From DATAEG01 sp963703085 (GTDB lineage: Bacteria; Actinomycetota; Actinomycetes; Mycobacteriales; Jatrophihabitantaceae), in assembly GCA_963703085.1 (NCBI GenBank), contig OY969789.1:558001-622000 (forward strand): a stretch of 64,000 bases of DNA, read 5' to 3'. The notes beneath the pieces are model-generated. The model was not told where the DNA came from. It searched no databases and worked only from the letters and a program-made list of their open reading frames with translations. The translations under genes were made by a program, and so were the position numbers. Below, in pieces: positions 53,043 to 61,158 of the stretch. Numbering within the stretch: position 1 is the first letter of the stretch; every line of letters starts with the position of its first letter.

Positions 53043-53056
53043 GTTCTGACAAGAAC
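53043..53056. promoter_or_regulatory. GTTCT-GACA-AGAAC dyad before the XRE-MurA gene
   Basis: A perfect five-base inverted repeat with a four-base spacer lies 31 bases before the start of the helix-turn-helix-MurA fusion gene and overlaps a CTGACA -35-like hexamer. It is a natural candidate binding site for the protein's own DNA-binding head. A second dyad (GGTGA/TCACC, 52978-52993) lies further upstream. Confidence 0.4.
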
Positions 53057-53086
53057 GCAACTCATGGCTGAGATATTGTTGCCCGC

Positions 53087-54634
53087 GTGACTGCGACTCT
53101 CGATCAGACCGCCGAGTACACCAAACGGATCGGAACTCTGATCCGCGACGCCCGGCAGCGCCGCGGCTGGACGCAATCCCAGCTCGCCGAGGCGATGGCC
53201 ACCAGCCAGAGTGCCATCCACCGGATGGAGCAGGGAAACCAGAACCTGAGCATCGAGATCCTGATGCGGCTGTCCGAAGCGCTCGACTCGGAAATCATCT
53301 CACTGGGCCGATCCGGGCCGATGCACCTGCGCGTCGAGGGCGGTCGCCGACTGTCCGGCAGCATCGACGTCAAGACCAGCAAGAACGCCGGCGTCGCGTT
53401 GTTGTGCGCCTCGCTGCTCAACCACGGCCGCACCGTGTTGCGGCGGGTGGCCCGCATCGAAGAGGTCAACCGCATCCTGGAAGTGCTCACCAGCATCGGT
53501 GTGAAGACCCGCTGGCTGAACGCCGACAACGACCTGGAGATCATCCCGCCGGCGAAACTGAACCTTGCCGGGATGGACGTGAGCGCCGCAAAACGAACCC
53601 GCAGCGTCATCATGTTCCTCGGCCCGCTGATGCACCGTGAGTCGTCATTCGCGCTGCCCTACGCCGGTGGCTGCACGCTGGGCACCCGCACGATCGAGCC
53701 GCATCTGGTCGCGCTCCGGCCGTTCGGCATCGATGTGCGAACCACCGGCGGCAAGCACCGGGTCAGCGTCGACGCGACGGCCAGCCCGCAGCGGCCGATC
53801 GTCCTCACCGAACGCGGCGACACCGTCACCGAGAACACCATCCTCGCGGCCGCGGGCCGTGACGGCGTCACCGTCATCCGCAACGCCAGCCCCAACTACA
53901 TGGTGCAGGATCTGTGCTTCTTCCTCACCGACCTCGGCGTGCGCATCGACGGTGTCGGCAGCACCACGCTCACCGTGCACGGCACCGGTCGGATCGACCG
54001 CGACGTCGATTACGCGCCGTCGGAGGATCCGATCGAGGCGATGAGCCTGCTCACCGCCGCCATCGTCACGAAGTCCGAGATCACCATCCGGCGGATCCCG
54101 ATCGAGTTCCTCGAGATCGAACTCGCCGTCCTTGACGAGATGGGCCTCGTTTGTCAGCGCACCGACGAGTACCCCGCGGCGAACGGGCGCACCCGGCTCG
54201 TCGATCTCACCGTCCGGCCTTCGGCCCTCCGAGCGCCCATCGACAAGATCCACCCGATGCCGTTCCCGGGTCTCAACATCGACAACCTGCCGTTCTTCGC
54301 GCTGATCGCAGCGACCGCGGACGGCACCACCCTGGTGCACGACTGGGTGTACGAGAACCGCGCGATCTACCTCACCGAGCTGACCAAGCTGGGTGCCAGC
54401 GTGCAGCTACTCGACCCGCATCGGATCGCTGTCGACGGACCGACGCGATGGTCGGCGGCTGAGGTCATTTGCCCGCCGGCGCTGCGTCCGGCGGTCGTGA
54501 TGCTGCTGGCGATGCTGGCCGCAAAGGGCACCTCGGTGCTGCGCAACGTCTACGTGATTGATCGCGGCCACGAGCAGCTGGCCGGTCGGCTGAACCTGCT
54601 GGGTGCGAACATCCAGACGTTCCGGGACGTCTGA
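53087..54634 (+). CDS. XRE helix-turn-helix fused to a MurA-like enolpyruvyl transferase
   Basis: A 515-residue two-domain protein. Residues 13-70 are an XRE helix-turn-helix (IGTLIRDARQRRGWTQSQLAEAMATSQSAIHRMEQG). Residues 79-515 are a UDP-N-acetylglucosamine 1-carboxyvinyltransferase fold. Key MurA positions are kept: Lys99-Asn100 in TSKNAG (like K22/N23), Cys196 in GGCTLGTR (like C115, with Arg201 as R120), and Asp399 in FPGLNIDN (like D305). MurA transfers enolpyruvate to UDP-GlcNAc, the first step of peptidoglycan synthesis; a canonical MurA is about 420 residues without the head. It starts at GTG 53087. The fusion could be a bifunctional enzyme and regulator or a ligand-sensing regulator; sequence alone does not decide. 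Confidence 0.88.
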   Translation: MTATLDQTAEYTKRIGTLIRDARQRRGWTQSQLAEAMATSQSAIHRMEQGNQNLSIEILMRLSEALDSEIISLGRSGPMHLRVEGGRRLSGSIDVKTSKNAGVALLCASLLNHGRTVLRRVARIEEVNRILEVLTSIGVKTRWLNADNDLEIIPPAKLNLAGMDVSAAKRTRSVIMFLGPLMHRESSFALPYAGGCTLGTRTIEPHLVALRPFGIDVRTTGGKHRVSVDATASPQRPIVLTERGDTVTENTILAAAGRDGVTVIRNASPNYMVQDLCFFLTDLGVRIDGVGSTTLTVHGTGRIDRDVDYAPSEDPIEAMSLLTAAIVTKSEITIRRIPIEFLEIELAVLDEMGLVCQRTDEYPAANGRTRLVDLTVRPSALRAPIDKIHPMPFPGLNIDNLPFFALIAATADGTTLVHDWVYENRAIYLTELTKLGASVQLLDPHRIAVDGPTRWSAAEVICPPALRPAVVMLLAMLAAKGTSVLRNVYVIDRGHEQLAGRLNLLGANIQTFRDV

Positions 54635-54665
54635 GCCGGAGCGGGTGCGCAGTCTGCCGATGTGA

Positions 54666-54986
54666 TCAGCTGGCCGGCAACCCGTAGGACACTCGCGAAC
54701 TGGCCGGGACAAGGTCCAAATAGGACTTGTCCTCGCGGATGACCTTCGCCACGAACGGGCAGTCCGGCAGCACTTTGCGATCATGCGCGCGCAGGTCGTC
54801 GAGCACGTCGCGAACCATGCGTGACCCGAGTCCGCGGCCGCCCACGGCCGGGTCGATCTCGGTGTGCGGAATGCGCACCGCCTCGCCCTCGTCGCGGTAG
54901 TCGGCCAAGCCGATCCGGCGCTCACCCAGGAAGAACTCATAACGCTGAGCGGCGGTGTTGATCTCGAGCCGGGTTTCATCGCTCAC
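54666..54986 (-). CDS. GNAT-family (YidJ/GNAT_2-like) acetyltransferase
   Basis: A 106-residue compact acetyltransferase of the Acetyltransf_CG/YjdJ type. RYEFFLGERRIGLADYRDEG leads to HTEIDPAVGGRGLGSRMVRDVLDDLRA, the acetyl-CoA loop with the R/Q-x-x-G-x-G pattern, and VLPDCPFVAKVIRED. It starts at GTG 54986, 11 bases inside the 3' end of the MFS gene, so it is coupled to it. The target is unknown; small GNATs of this type are usually uncharacterised. Confidence 0.85.
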   Translation of the reverse strand: MSDETRLEINTAAQRYEFFLGERRIGLADYRDEGEAVRIPHTEIDPAVGGRGLGSRMVRDVLDDLRAHDRKVLPDCPFVAKVIREDKSYLDLVPASSRVSYGLPAS

Positions 54987-56256
54987 GCCGGCACAACACT
55001 GTCGGCCCGTCCGGGATTCCGCCCGACGCCGACGCCGACGCCGCCTCCGCCGTGCTCAGAGTTCGGATGCGGCGCAGGTACATCGGAATGCCAGAGGCGG
55101 CCAATGCCACGGTCCCCACCAGTACCCCTGCTCGCGCACCGGCGTGCGCCCCGATCAGTCCGGCAAGTGCGCTACCGAACGGGATCGCGCCGAAGATCAA
55201 CAGCCGGTAGCCGCCGTTGCTGCGCGCCAGCGATCCCGTCGGCACCACGATCTGACGCAGCGTCACCGAAAGGACGTTGGCGCTGCCCAAGCCCATACCG
55301 CTGACGAATTCGACGGTTGCCAGCGATGCCGCGAGAGCGGCGCCGCGCCATGGAAGCGCGCTGAGTAGCAGCGGCGCGCCGGTGGACAGGACCAGGCTGG
55401 CTGCGAAGGCGCGGCCGAACCCGAGCAGTGCCGACCCGCGCAGCGCCAGAAGAGTGCCCAGGAAAGCTCCGGCGCCGGCGGCGGAGAGCGCCAACCCGTA
55501 CTGGCCGGCCGACAATCCGCGGTCGTGCACCACCCACACCACGAGGTTGACCGTGATCAGCTGCGCGGCCGCGTTGTAGAGAGCGGCGTGCAATGAGAGC
55601 GCCCGCAGGTACCGGTTGCGCACAATTTGGCGCAGGCCGTCGAAGATGCCGGCCCCGGCGCTGTCGTCGATCGGCGGCGGTTCGGGGCGCCGGATCCGCA
55701 TGATGCCCATCACGCTGGCCAGATAGCTGACTGCGTCGACAGCCACCGCAACCGCCGGGCCGGCCAACTGCACCAGCAGGCCGGCCATGCCGGGTCCGCC
55801 GACCTGCGCAGCGGTGGCCGATCCCTGCATGGCCCGGTTGGCCGCCGCCAGATCGGCCGGCGCCACCAGGCTCGGGATGTGCGTGAAACTGCCGATATCG
55901 AAGAGCACACCGGCCGAGCCGACCACCAGCGCCACGATTATCAGCAGCGGCTCTGACAGAGCATCGAAGGCGAACGCGATCGGTACGGCGCTCAGCGAGA
56001 CTGCTCGGACGACGTCAGCAGCGATCATCGCCGGCCGACGTCGACGGCGCTGCAGCCACTCGCCAGCAAACAGCGGAAGGACGACGTTCGGCAGATAGGC
56101 GGCCGTGGCGATGGCGCCGACACCGCCTGGCCCGGCATGCAGGGTGAGCGCCGCGACGAGCGGTAGGGCGACCGCACTGACCTGGGTGCCGGCTACTGAC
56201 AGCGATTGACCGAGCCACAGACCACGGAAATCGGTATCCCGACGAAGCAGCCCCAT
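54976..56256 (-). CDS. MFS exporter (EntS/MFS_3-like)
   Basis: A 426-residue 12-helix transporter starting MGLLRRDTDFRGLWLGQSLSVAGTQVSAVALPL, the typical opening of MFS_3/EntS-like exporters. The A-motif region is PLFAGEWLQRRRRRPAMIAADVVRAVSL. A large loop with RRPEPPPIDDSAGAG separates the halves. The start is ATG 56256; upstream in-frame codons lie in the control region. It is divergent from a CGNR regulator gene, which suggests that it may be under that regulator. Its cargo is unknown; no siderophore genes are nearby. Confidence 0.87.
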   Translation of the reverse strand: MGLLRRDTDFRGLWLGQSLSVAGTQVSAVALPLVAALTLHAGPGGVGAIATAAYLPNVVLPLFAGEWLQRRRRRPAMIAADVVRAVSLSAVPIAFAFDALSEPLLIIVALVVGSAGVLFDIGSFTHIPSLVAPADLAAANRAMQGSATAAQVGGPGMAGLLVQLAGPAVAVAVDAVSYLASVMGIMRIRRPEPPPIDDSAGAGIFDGLRQIVRNRYLRALSLHAALYNAAAQLITVNLVVWVVHDRGLSAGQYGLALSAAGAGAFLGTLLALRGSALLGFGRAFAASLVLSTGAPLLLSALPWRGAALAASLATVEFVSGMGLGSANVLSVTLRQIVVPTGSLARSNGGYRLLIFGAIPFGSALAGLIGAHAGARAGVLVGTVALAASGIPMYLRRIRTLSTAEAASASASGGIPDGPTVLCRRER

Positions 56257-56286
56257 CCGTCCCCCAGTCGACTCGAAAATCGAGAC

Positions 56287-56351
56287 GTTACCAGTTCGGG
56301 GATTCCACCGGTAACACCACAAGTAACCGATAGACCGGTTTCAGCGGTAAC
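56287..56351. promoter_or_regulatory. Repeated GGTAAC/GTTACC half-sites between MFS and CGNR genes
   Basis: GTTACC (56287), GGTAAC (56310), GTAACC (56323) and GGTAAC (56346) lie within 65 bases of the 115-base divergent region, giving direct and inverted pairs. The AACTGGT sequence also occurs once on each strand. These look like binding sites for one regulator, possibly the CGNR protein. Confidence 0.4.
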
Positions 56352-56359
56352 TGGTTCGG

Positions 56360-56365
56360 TAGACT
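56360..56365 (+). promoter_or_regulatory. -10 element for a leaderless CGNR transcript
   Basis: TAGACT ends seven bases before ATG 56372, the spacing seen in leaderless actinobacterial genes. No ribosome site is visible before the ATG, which supports this reading. Confidence 0.4.
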
Positions 56366-56371
56366 CGAGAG

Positions 56372-56938
56372 ATGCTGCAACCCGGCGATCGATCACCCGC
56401 ACCCGGAGCGCTGGCGCTCGTGCAGGACTTCCTCAACACGGTCGACATCGAGATGCAGCGCGATGCCCTGAGCCAGGTCAGCGGCCTGGTTCGGTTCTGC
56501 CGGGCCGCGGGTATTCCGTCGTCGCGGATCACCGGCCGGGACCTGCCCGGGGCGATCACACTGCGCGAGTCGCTACGAGACGTATGCGCCTCGCATGCCG
56601 GTCACTCGGTGCCGGCGGCATCCCTGGCCATACTGGGCGCCGCGCTACGCCAAGCGCCGCTGACGCTCCGATTGGACGAGAGCGGTGCTGCCGCTCTCGT
56701 CCCGGCGACCGGGCTGCAGGGTCTGGACGCACTCACCGCACATCTGGCCGCCGCGATCATCGCCGGTGCCGCGGACGACTCCTGGGACAGGCTGAAGGCG
56801 TGCTCGGCCGACGAATGCCGCTGGGTCTACTACGACGCAAGCCCGAGCGGGCGGAGCCGCTGGTGCACGATGAGCATCTGCGGCAGCAGGGCCAAAATGC
56901 GCGCCTACCGTGAGCGCCGGTCCTCGACGACGTTGTAG
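56372..56938 (+). CDS. CGNR zinc-finger (ABATE domain) regulator
   Basis: A 188-residue protein. The N-terminal ABATE domain starts about residue 13 (ALALVQDFLNTVDIEMQRDALS). The C-terminal zinc finger is CSADECRWVYYDASPSGRSRWCTMSICGSRAKMRAYR, with four cysteines and the CGxR core (CGSR here instead of CGNR). Such proteins are probable transcription regulators in actinobacteria and are commonly next to exporters or small-molecule enzymes. It is divergent from the MFS exporter with repeated half-sites between. Confidence 0.88.
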   Translation: MLQPGDRSPAPGALALVQDFLNTVDIEMQRDALSQVSGLVRFCRAAGIPSSRITGRDLPGAITLRESLRDVCASHAGHSVPAASLAILGAALRQAPLTLRLDESGAAALVPATGLQGLDALTAHLAAAIIAGAADDSWDRLKACSADECRWVYYDASPSGRSRWCTMSICGSRAKMRAYRERRSSTTL

Positions 56939-56939
56939 G

Positions 56940-58730
56940 TCAGGTGGAACTCGGAGTGAAGCCGACCAGCTGCACCCGCGCCTCGTCCTGGCGCCGCGCC
57001 GTGTCGAACACCTTGTGGTTGCCGTCGCGCACGCTGATCGCATCGAGGTAGACGCCACGACCGTGGTACAGCGGGTCGGTGACGAAGCGCCACCGCAGCT
57101 GCACCGCGCCCGGAGCACCGCTGAGATCCGCACTGGCCTGGAGCCACCGGTGCCCGTCGTAGCCGCTCACCGATCCGTCGGTCGGATAGTCGGTGTGCTT
57201 GTCGCGCAACGTGAACGGCACCTGGGTCCAGGTCGTGCCGCCGTCGCGGGACTGTTCGAGGTAGAGGATGTCGGAATCCGGTTCGGTGTCGTACCAGACC
57301 GAGAAGTCGACCTGCCCGTCGTGCTGCAACGTCGTCGGCACGGTCACCGTGGAGGTTGTCGCGTCCACCATCCCGGAGTACCAGGAGGTGCTCCCCTGCG
57401 CGGGATGCACCGCGATCGCGCGGGCCAGGTCGTCGGTGATCGCGCGGCGCACCGGGTTGGTCGAACCCCAGCTACGGCTGGGGTGCACCGCGTTGGTGAG
57501 CAGGATCGAGAACGACCTGGTGGTCGGGTCGATAACGATGTCCGTCCCGGTGAACCCGGTGTGACCGGCGGTGTACGGCGTGGCCAGCGCACCCATGTAC
57601 CAGTGCTGATAGAGCTCGAAACCGAGGCCATGGTTGTTGCCGGGATAGGCCTGGTTGAGGTTGGTCAGCATTCCGACCACGGACCGTTCCGACAGGATCC
57701 GGGCATGACCATAGGTGCCACCGTTGAGCATGGTCTGGGCGAGGATGGCCAGATCGTGCGCGTCGGAGAACACTCCGGCGTGGCCGGCGACTCCGCCGAG
57801 CGCCCAGGCATTCTCGTCGTGCACGACACCGCGCACCATGCCGCGGGCAGGAACGGCCTCGAACTCCTCCGCTGCAATGCGGGGCAGCAGGCTGGCCGGC
57901 GGGTTGTACATCGTGCTGGTCATGTGCAGCGGCGCAGTGATGCCCTCACGCACCAGGACGTCAAGTGTCTTGCCGGTGATCTCCTGCGCGACGAGCTGCA
58001 TCGTCATCATGTTCAGGTCCGAATACACGTACGTCGTGTTCGGCGGCGCCTGCGGAGTGGTGTTCAGGATGCCGTTGATCCGCTGGTCCGCCGGCAGCGA
58101 CCACAGCGACGGTGTCGGGTCGGGCTGCAACCCGGAAGTGTGGGTCAACAAGTTGCGGATGGTGATGTCGCTCTTGCCGTGACTGGCGAAGGCCGGCAGG
58201 TAATGCACCACCGGCGTGTCCAGGTCGAGCTTGCCCTTCTCGATGAGCTGCAGCGCGACGATCGACGTGAACAGCTTCGACAGGGACGCAAGGTCATAGA
58301 TGGTGTTGAGGGTCGTCTTCACCCGCTGGTCCTCGGGCAGCTTCGTGGTCGCGTCCGCGTACAGCACCGCGTAGCCGTGCGCCGAGTTCGACACGATGGT
58401 GCCGTTGTGGGCGAGCAATGCCACCGCGCCGGGGAACAGCGGATGGTTCCCGCTGCCCTGGGGCAACATCCCCGCCTCGACATCGGAGGGAATCTTCGCG
58501 ATCGGGTCGGGCAGCAGTCCCGCCGATTTCGCCGAGCCGGTGTGCAACGTCTGCGCAGGCCGGCCGAGCATCGAGTACAGCGCGTCGGCCGGGGCCGGGA
58601 TCGTCTGCACGGGGGAATTCTGCTCGACGCCACCTCCGCCGGGATGGGCGGTGGCCGGCACCGCCGTGCCCAGCGCAGCGATCAAGCAGCCGACAGACAG
58701 TGCGGCGCAGGCAGGCAGGAGTCGTCTCAT
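56940..58730 (-). CDS. Secreted beta-lactamase-fold hydrolase, AmiE-like
   Basis: A 596-residue exported serine hydrolase. Residues 1-28 are a Sec signal. The beta-lactamase/PBP4* fold spans about 95-435, with the nucleophile motif SLSK (Ser149, Lys152), YSD at 236-238 and HTG at 390-392. A C-terminal beta-sandwich of about 150 residues (WYDTEPDSDILYLEQSRDGGTTW) resembles the immune-inhibitor-A-type jelly roll. The gene follows a NamZ-like gene. In B. subtilis the beta-lactamase-fold amidase AmiE lies with nagZ and namZ for recovery of MurNAc from cell wall, so an N-acetylmuramyl-peptide amidase role is likely; other esterase roles are possible. Confidence 0.82.
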   Translation of the reverse strand: MRRLLPACAALSVGCLIAALGTAVPATAHPGGGGVEQNSPVQTIPAPADALYSMLGRPAQTLHTGSAKSAGLLPDPIAKIPSDVEAGMLPQGSGNHPLFPGAVALLAHNGTIVSNSAHGYAVLYADATTKLPEDQRVKTTLNTIYDLASLSKLFTSIVALQLIEKGKLDLDTPVVHYLPAFASHGKSDITIRNLLTHTSGLQPDPTPSLWSLPADQRINGILNTTPQAPPNTTYVYSDLNMMTMQLVAQEITGKTLDVLVREGITAPLHMTSTMYNPPASLLPRIAAEEFEAVPARGMVRGVVHDENAWALGGVAGHAGVFSDAHDLAILAQTMLNGGTYGHARILSERSVVGMLTNLNQAYPGNNHGLGFELYQHWYMGALATPYTAGHTGFTGTDIVIDPTTRSFSILLTNAVHPSRSWGSTNPVRRAITDDLARAIAVHPAQGSTSWYSGMVDATTSTVTVPTTLQHDGQVDFSVWYDTEPDSDILYLEQSRDGGTTWTQVPFTLRDKHTDYPTDGSVSGYDGHRWLQASADLSGAPGAVQLRWRFVTDPLYHGRGVYLDAISVRDGNHKVFDTARRQDEARVQLVGFTPSST

Positions 58731-58768
58731 CGGTACTCACGGGCCCTTCGGGTGGAGTGTCTGCAGAA

Positions 58769-60172
58769 TCAGCGATACAGCAGGTAGTGCGAACGCAATG
58801 CCCGGAACGCGGCAACGTCGCGTTGCCAACCGGCGACGATCTGATCGGCGGACTTGCCGGCGTCGACTCCGGTACGCACCGCGTCACTGCCGGAGAGCTT
58901 GTCGATCCAGTACGGGTCGATCTTGTCGCCGGTGTCGTAGCGCCAGGCGAAGTCCGGGTAGAGCTTCTTCAGCGCTACCAGCATCGTCACCGCGGTACGG
59001 ATCGCGTCGAACTTCGCCGGGTCGGTGACGTAGGTCTGCACACCGCGGCAGACCTCGCCCACATAGGCGGCCGACGTCGGCAGGAAGGCCGCTTCGCGGA
59101 ACTCCGCGCCCGGAAGGTGCGCCGCGCGCAGCGCAGCGGTCCACTTCTCGTCGATGTAGGGCGCGCCGATCAGCTCGAACGGCTGCGTCGTGCCGCGACC
59201 CTGCGAAAGGTTGGTGCCCTCGAAGTAGCACGTGCCGACGTACACCTCGGCACTGGTGATGGTGGGGATGTTCGGCGACGGCGCGACCCACGGAAGCCCG
59301 GTCTCGTCGGCGTGCTGGCTGCGACGCCACCCGGTCATCGGGATGACGGTCAGATCGAGTTGATGGCCGCCCGATCGATCCGGCACGAACTCTTTGGCGA
59401 AGAGCCGGGCCAGCTCGCCGGCGGTCATGCCGTGTTGCTGGGCGATCGGCGCCTTGCCGACGCCGGTCTCCAGCTCCACCTTCAGGGTGTGCCCGCTGAC
59501 CCGCTCGCCGCCGATCGGGTTCGGCCGGTCCAGCACGAAGAACTTGCGCCCGGATGCCGCGCAGGCGGTCATCGCGTCGTACATCGTCCAGATGTAGGTA
59601 TAGAACCGGGCGCCGATGTCTTGGATGTCGAAGACCATCGTGTCGATGCCCGCGGTGTCGAACGTCTCGACCATCGACTGCCAGGTCTTCGCGTACAGGT
59701 CATAGACGGTGAGCCCGGTGCGCGGATCGACACTGGTGCCTTCCGAGCTGCCGGCTTGAGCCGTGCCGCGGAAACCGTGCTCCGGACCGAACACGGCGAG
59801 CAGATTCACGTGCTGCGACGCGTGCATGACGTCGACTTCGTGATCCAGCGAAGTGGTGATCCCGGTCGGGTTGGACAGCACGCCGACCTTCCGGCCGCGC
59901 AACGGTGCGTAGTCGGCCGCGATCAGACGGGCCAGGCCGGTCTGGACGCCATGACCGGGTGGCTGCGGATGCCGGTAGCCGGCGGGCTGCGGCGTCGCGC
60001 CGGCCGGTGCGGCGGCGGCCACGCCGGCGACTCCTGCCGCCAGAGCGGCGGACGCGCCGAGGAAGCTGCGACGCGCCACGGCCGGCGAGGCACTGGGGGC
60101 GGGCTCGCCGGCACTCCGGGCATTGAGCTTCGCGGCGCGTCGCAGCTTGATCATGGATCTGGGGGTATCCAT
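58769..60172 (-). CDS. DUF1343 exo-beta-N-acetylmuramidase (NamZ-like), Tat-exported
   Basis: A 467-residue protein. A twin-arginine signal (ARRSFLGASAALAAGVAGVA, Arg34-Arg35) is followed by the DUF1343 fold. Characteristic stretches are VGVLSNPTGITTSLDHEVDVM, the catalytic-site AVFGPEHGFRGTAQAG (Glu131), MVFDIQDIGARFYTYIWTMYDAM, FVLDRPNPIGGERVSG and LPWVAPSPNIPTITSAEVYVGTC. NamZ removes terminal MurNAc from peptidoglycan fragments outside the cell. The AmiE-like gene follows 38 bases later, probably in one transcript. A DasR-like operator lies 39 bases upstream at 60211-60226. No nagZ, murQ or MurNAc transporter gene is in the window. Confidence 0.9.
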   Translation of the reverse strand: MDTPRSMIKLRRAAKLNARSAGEPAPSASPAVARRSFLGASAALAAGVAGVAAAAPAGATPQPAGYRHPQPPGHGVQTGLARLIAADYAPLRGRKVGVLSNPTGITTSLDHEVDVMHASQHVNLLAVFGPEHGFRGTAQAGSSEGTSVDPRTGLTVYDLYAKTWQSMVETFDTAGIDTMVFDIQDIGARFYTYIWTMYDAMTACAASGRKFFVLDRPNPIGGERVSGHTLKVELETGVGKAPIAQQHGMTAGELARLFAKEFVPDRSGGHQLDLTVIPMTGWRRSQHADETGLPWVAPSPNIPTITSAEVYVGTCYFEGTNLSQGRGTTQPFELIGAPYIDEKWTAALRAAHLPGAEFREAAFLPTSAAYVGEVCRGVQTYVTDPAKFDAIRTAVTMLVALKKLYPDFAWRYDTGDKIDPYWIDKLSGSDAVRTGVDAGKSADQIVAGWQRDVAAFRALRSHYLLYR

Positions 60173-60210
60173 GCCTCGACGCTAGGACGGCTCAGGAGCT
60201 GGGTCAATAC

Positions 60211-60226
60211 ATTGGACTAGACAAAT
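60211..60226. promoter_or_regulatory. DasR/NagR-box-like operator before the NamZ-AmiE pair
   Basis: ATTGGACTAGACAAAT matches the GntR/HutC-type dre consensus (A-S-TGGTCTAGACCA-S-T) at 12 of 16 positions, including the central CTAGAC core. It lies 39-54 bases before the NamZ start, where a repressor would block transcription. DasR-type regulators respond to amino-sugar phosphates, which fits muropeptide recycling. No DasR gene is present in this window. Confidence 0.5.
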
Positions 60227-60382
60227 TCCAACGATGTGTCGCGCCCGGCGCACCGATGCCTGGTTTGTCCATCGCCGTACGGTCGCCGGCTGCTTGCCTG
60301 CTCCTGCTGCGACGCCCGATACTGCGAAGGACCGGTGCCGCACCTCGACTACCACCGCGGCTCCCCCACCGGAAGGATGCAG

Positions 60383-61123
60383 ATGAACCTCCGTCGTCTC
60401 GCCCTCACCATCGCGTCGGTATCGGTGCTCGGCGCCGCGCTCATCCCGGGCACGGCCCAGGCGGCCCCGACCAAGGCCGGCCCAGCCACGCCGACCCAAC
60501 CGACCAGCGGTCCGTGCAAGTACACCCCGACACCCGATGATCCGGCGGTGCGACCGGTGTCGCTGCCGCCCGACCCGCAGCACACACCGGACCGCGGGTA
60601 CTCGGTGGTCACGCTGTTCACCAACCTCGGGGCCATCCCGCTCGTGCTCGACAAGGCTCAGGCGCCGTGCACGGTGCAGAGCTTCCTGCATCTCACTCAG
60701 AAGCACTTCTACGACTTCACGATCTGCCACCGTCTCACGACGTACCCGACGCTCAAGGTGCTGCAGTGCGGCGACCCCAGCGGCACCGGTGAGGGCGGTC
60801 CCGGGTACAGCTACAAGGACGAGTTGCCGACGAACCTGCCGCCGGCGCCGACCGATCCCACCGGCGCTCGCAAGGTGTACGCGCGAGGCGTACTCGCGAT
60901 GGCCAACGCCGGTCCGGATACGAACGGCAGCCAGTTCTTCCTGGTCTACGGCGACAGCGCGCTGCGTCCGGACTACACGATCTTCGGCACCGTCACGCAC
61001 CTGGGCCTGCACACCTTGGACCGGGTCGCCGCCGGCGGTGTGGCGACCGATGATCCCGGCGCCCCGTTGGACGGCAAGCCGGCGATCACCACGCACATCC
61101 TGGTGGCGGCCAAGCTGTTCTGA
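60383..61123 (+). CDS. Secreted cyclophilin-type peptidyl-prolyl isomerase
   Basis: A 246-residue protein. A Sec signal (about residues 1-27, ending GTAQA) is followed by a Pro-rich linker and the cyclophilin fold. Visible family stretches are VTLFTNLGAIPLVLDKAQAPCTVQSFLHL, FYDFTICHRL, LQCGDPSGTGEGGPGYSYKDE, and LAMANAGPDTNGSQFFLVYGD with the conserved Gln-Phe-Phe. Cysteines suggest an exported environment. The start ATG 60383 has GGAAGG upstream; an earlier in-frame ATG at 60236 gives a head without signal features. Divergent from the NamZ gene. Confidence 0.9.
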   Translation: MNLRRLALTIASVSVLGAALIPGTAQAAPTKAGPATPTQPTSGPCKYTPTPDDPAVRPVSLPPDPQHTPDRGYSVVTLFTNLGAIPLVLDKAQAPCTVQSFLHLTQKHFYDFTICHRLTTYPTLKVLQCGDPSGTGEGGPGYSYKDELPTNLPPAPTDPTGARKVYARGVLAMANAGPDTNGSQFFLVYGDSALRPDYTIFGTVTHLGLHTLDRVAAGGVATDDPGAPLDGKPAITTHILVAAKLF

Positions 61124-61158
61124 GCTGGATCGTGCACCTTCGACCGCCGCACAGGTGG

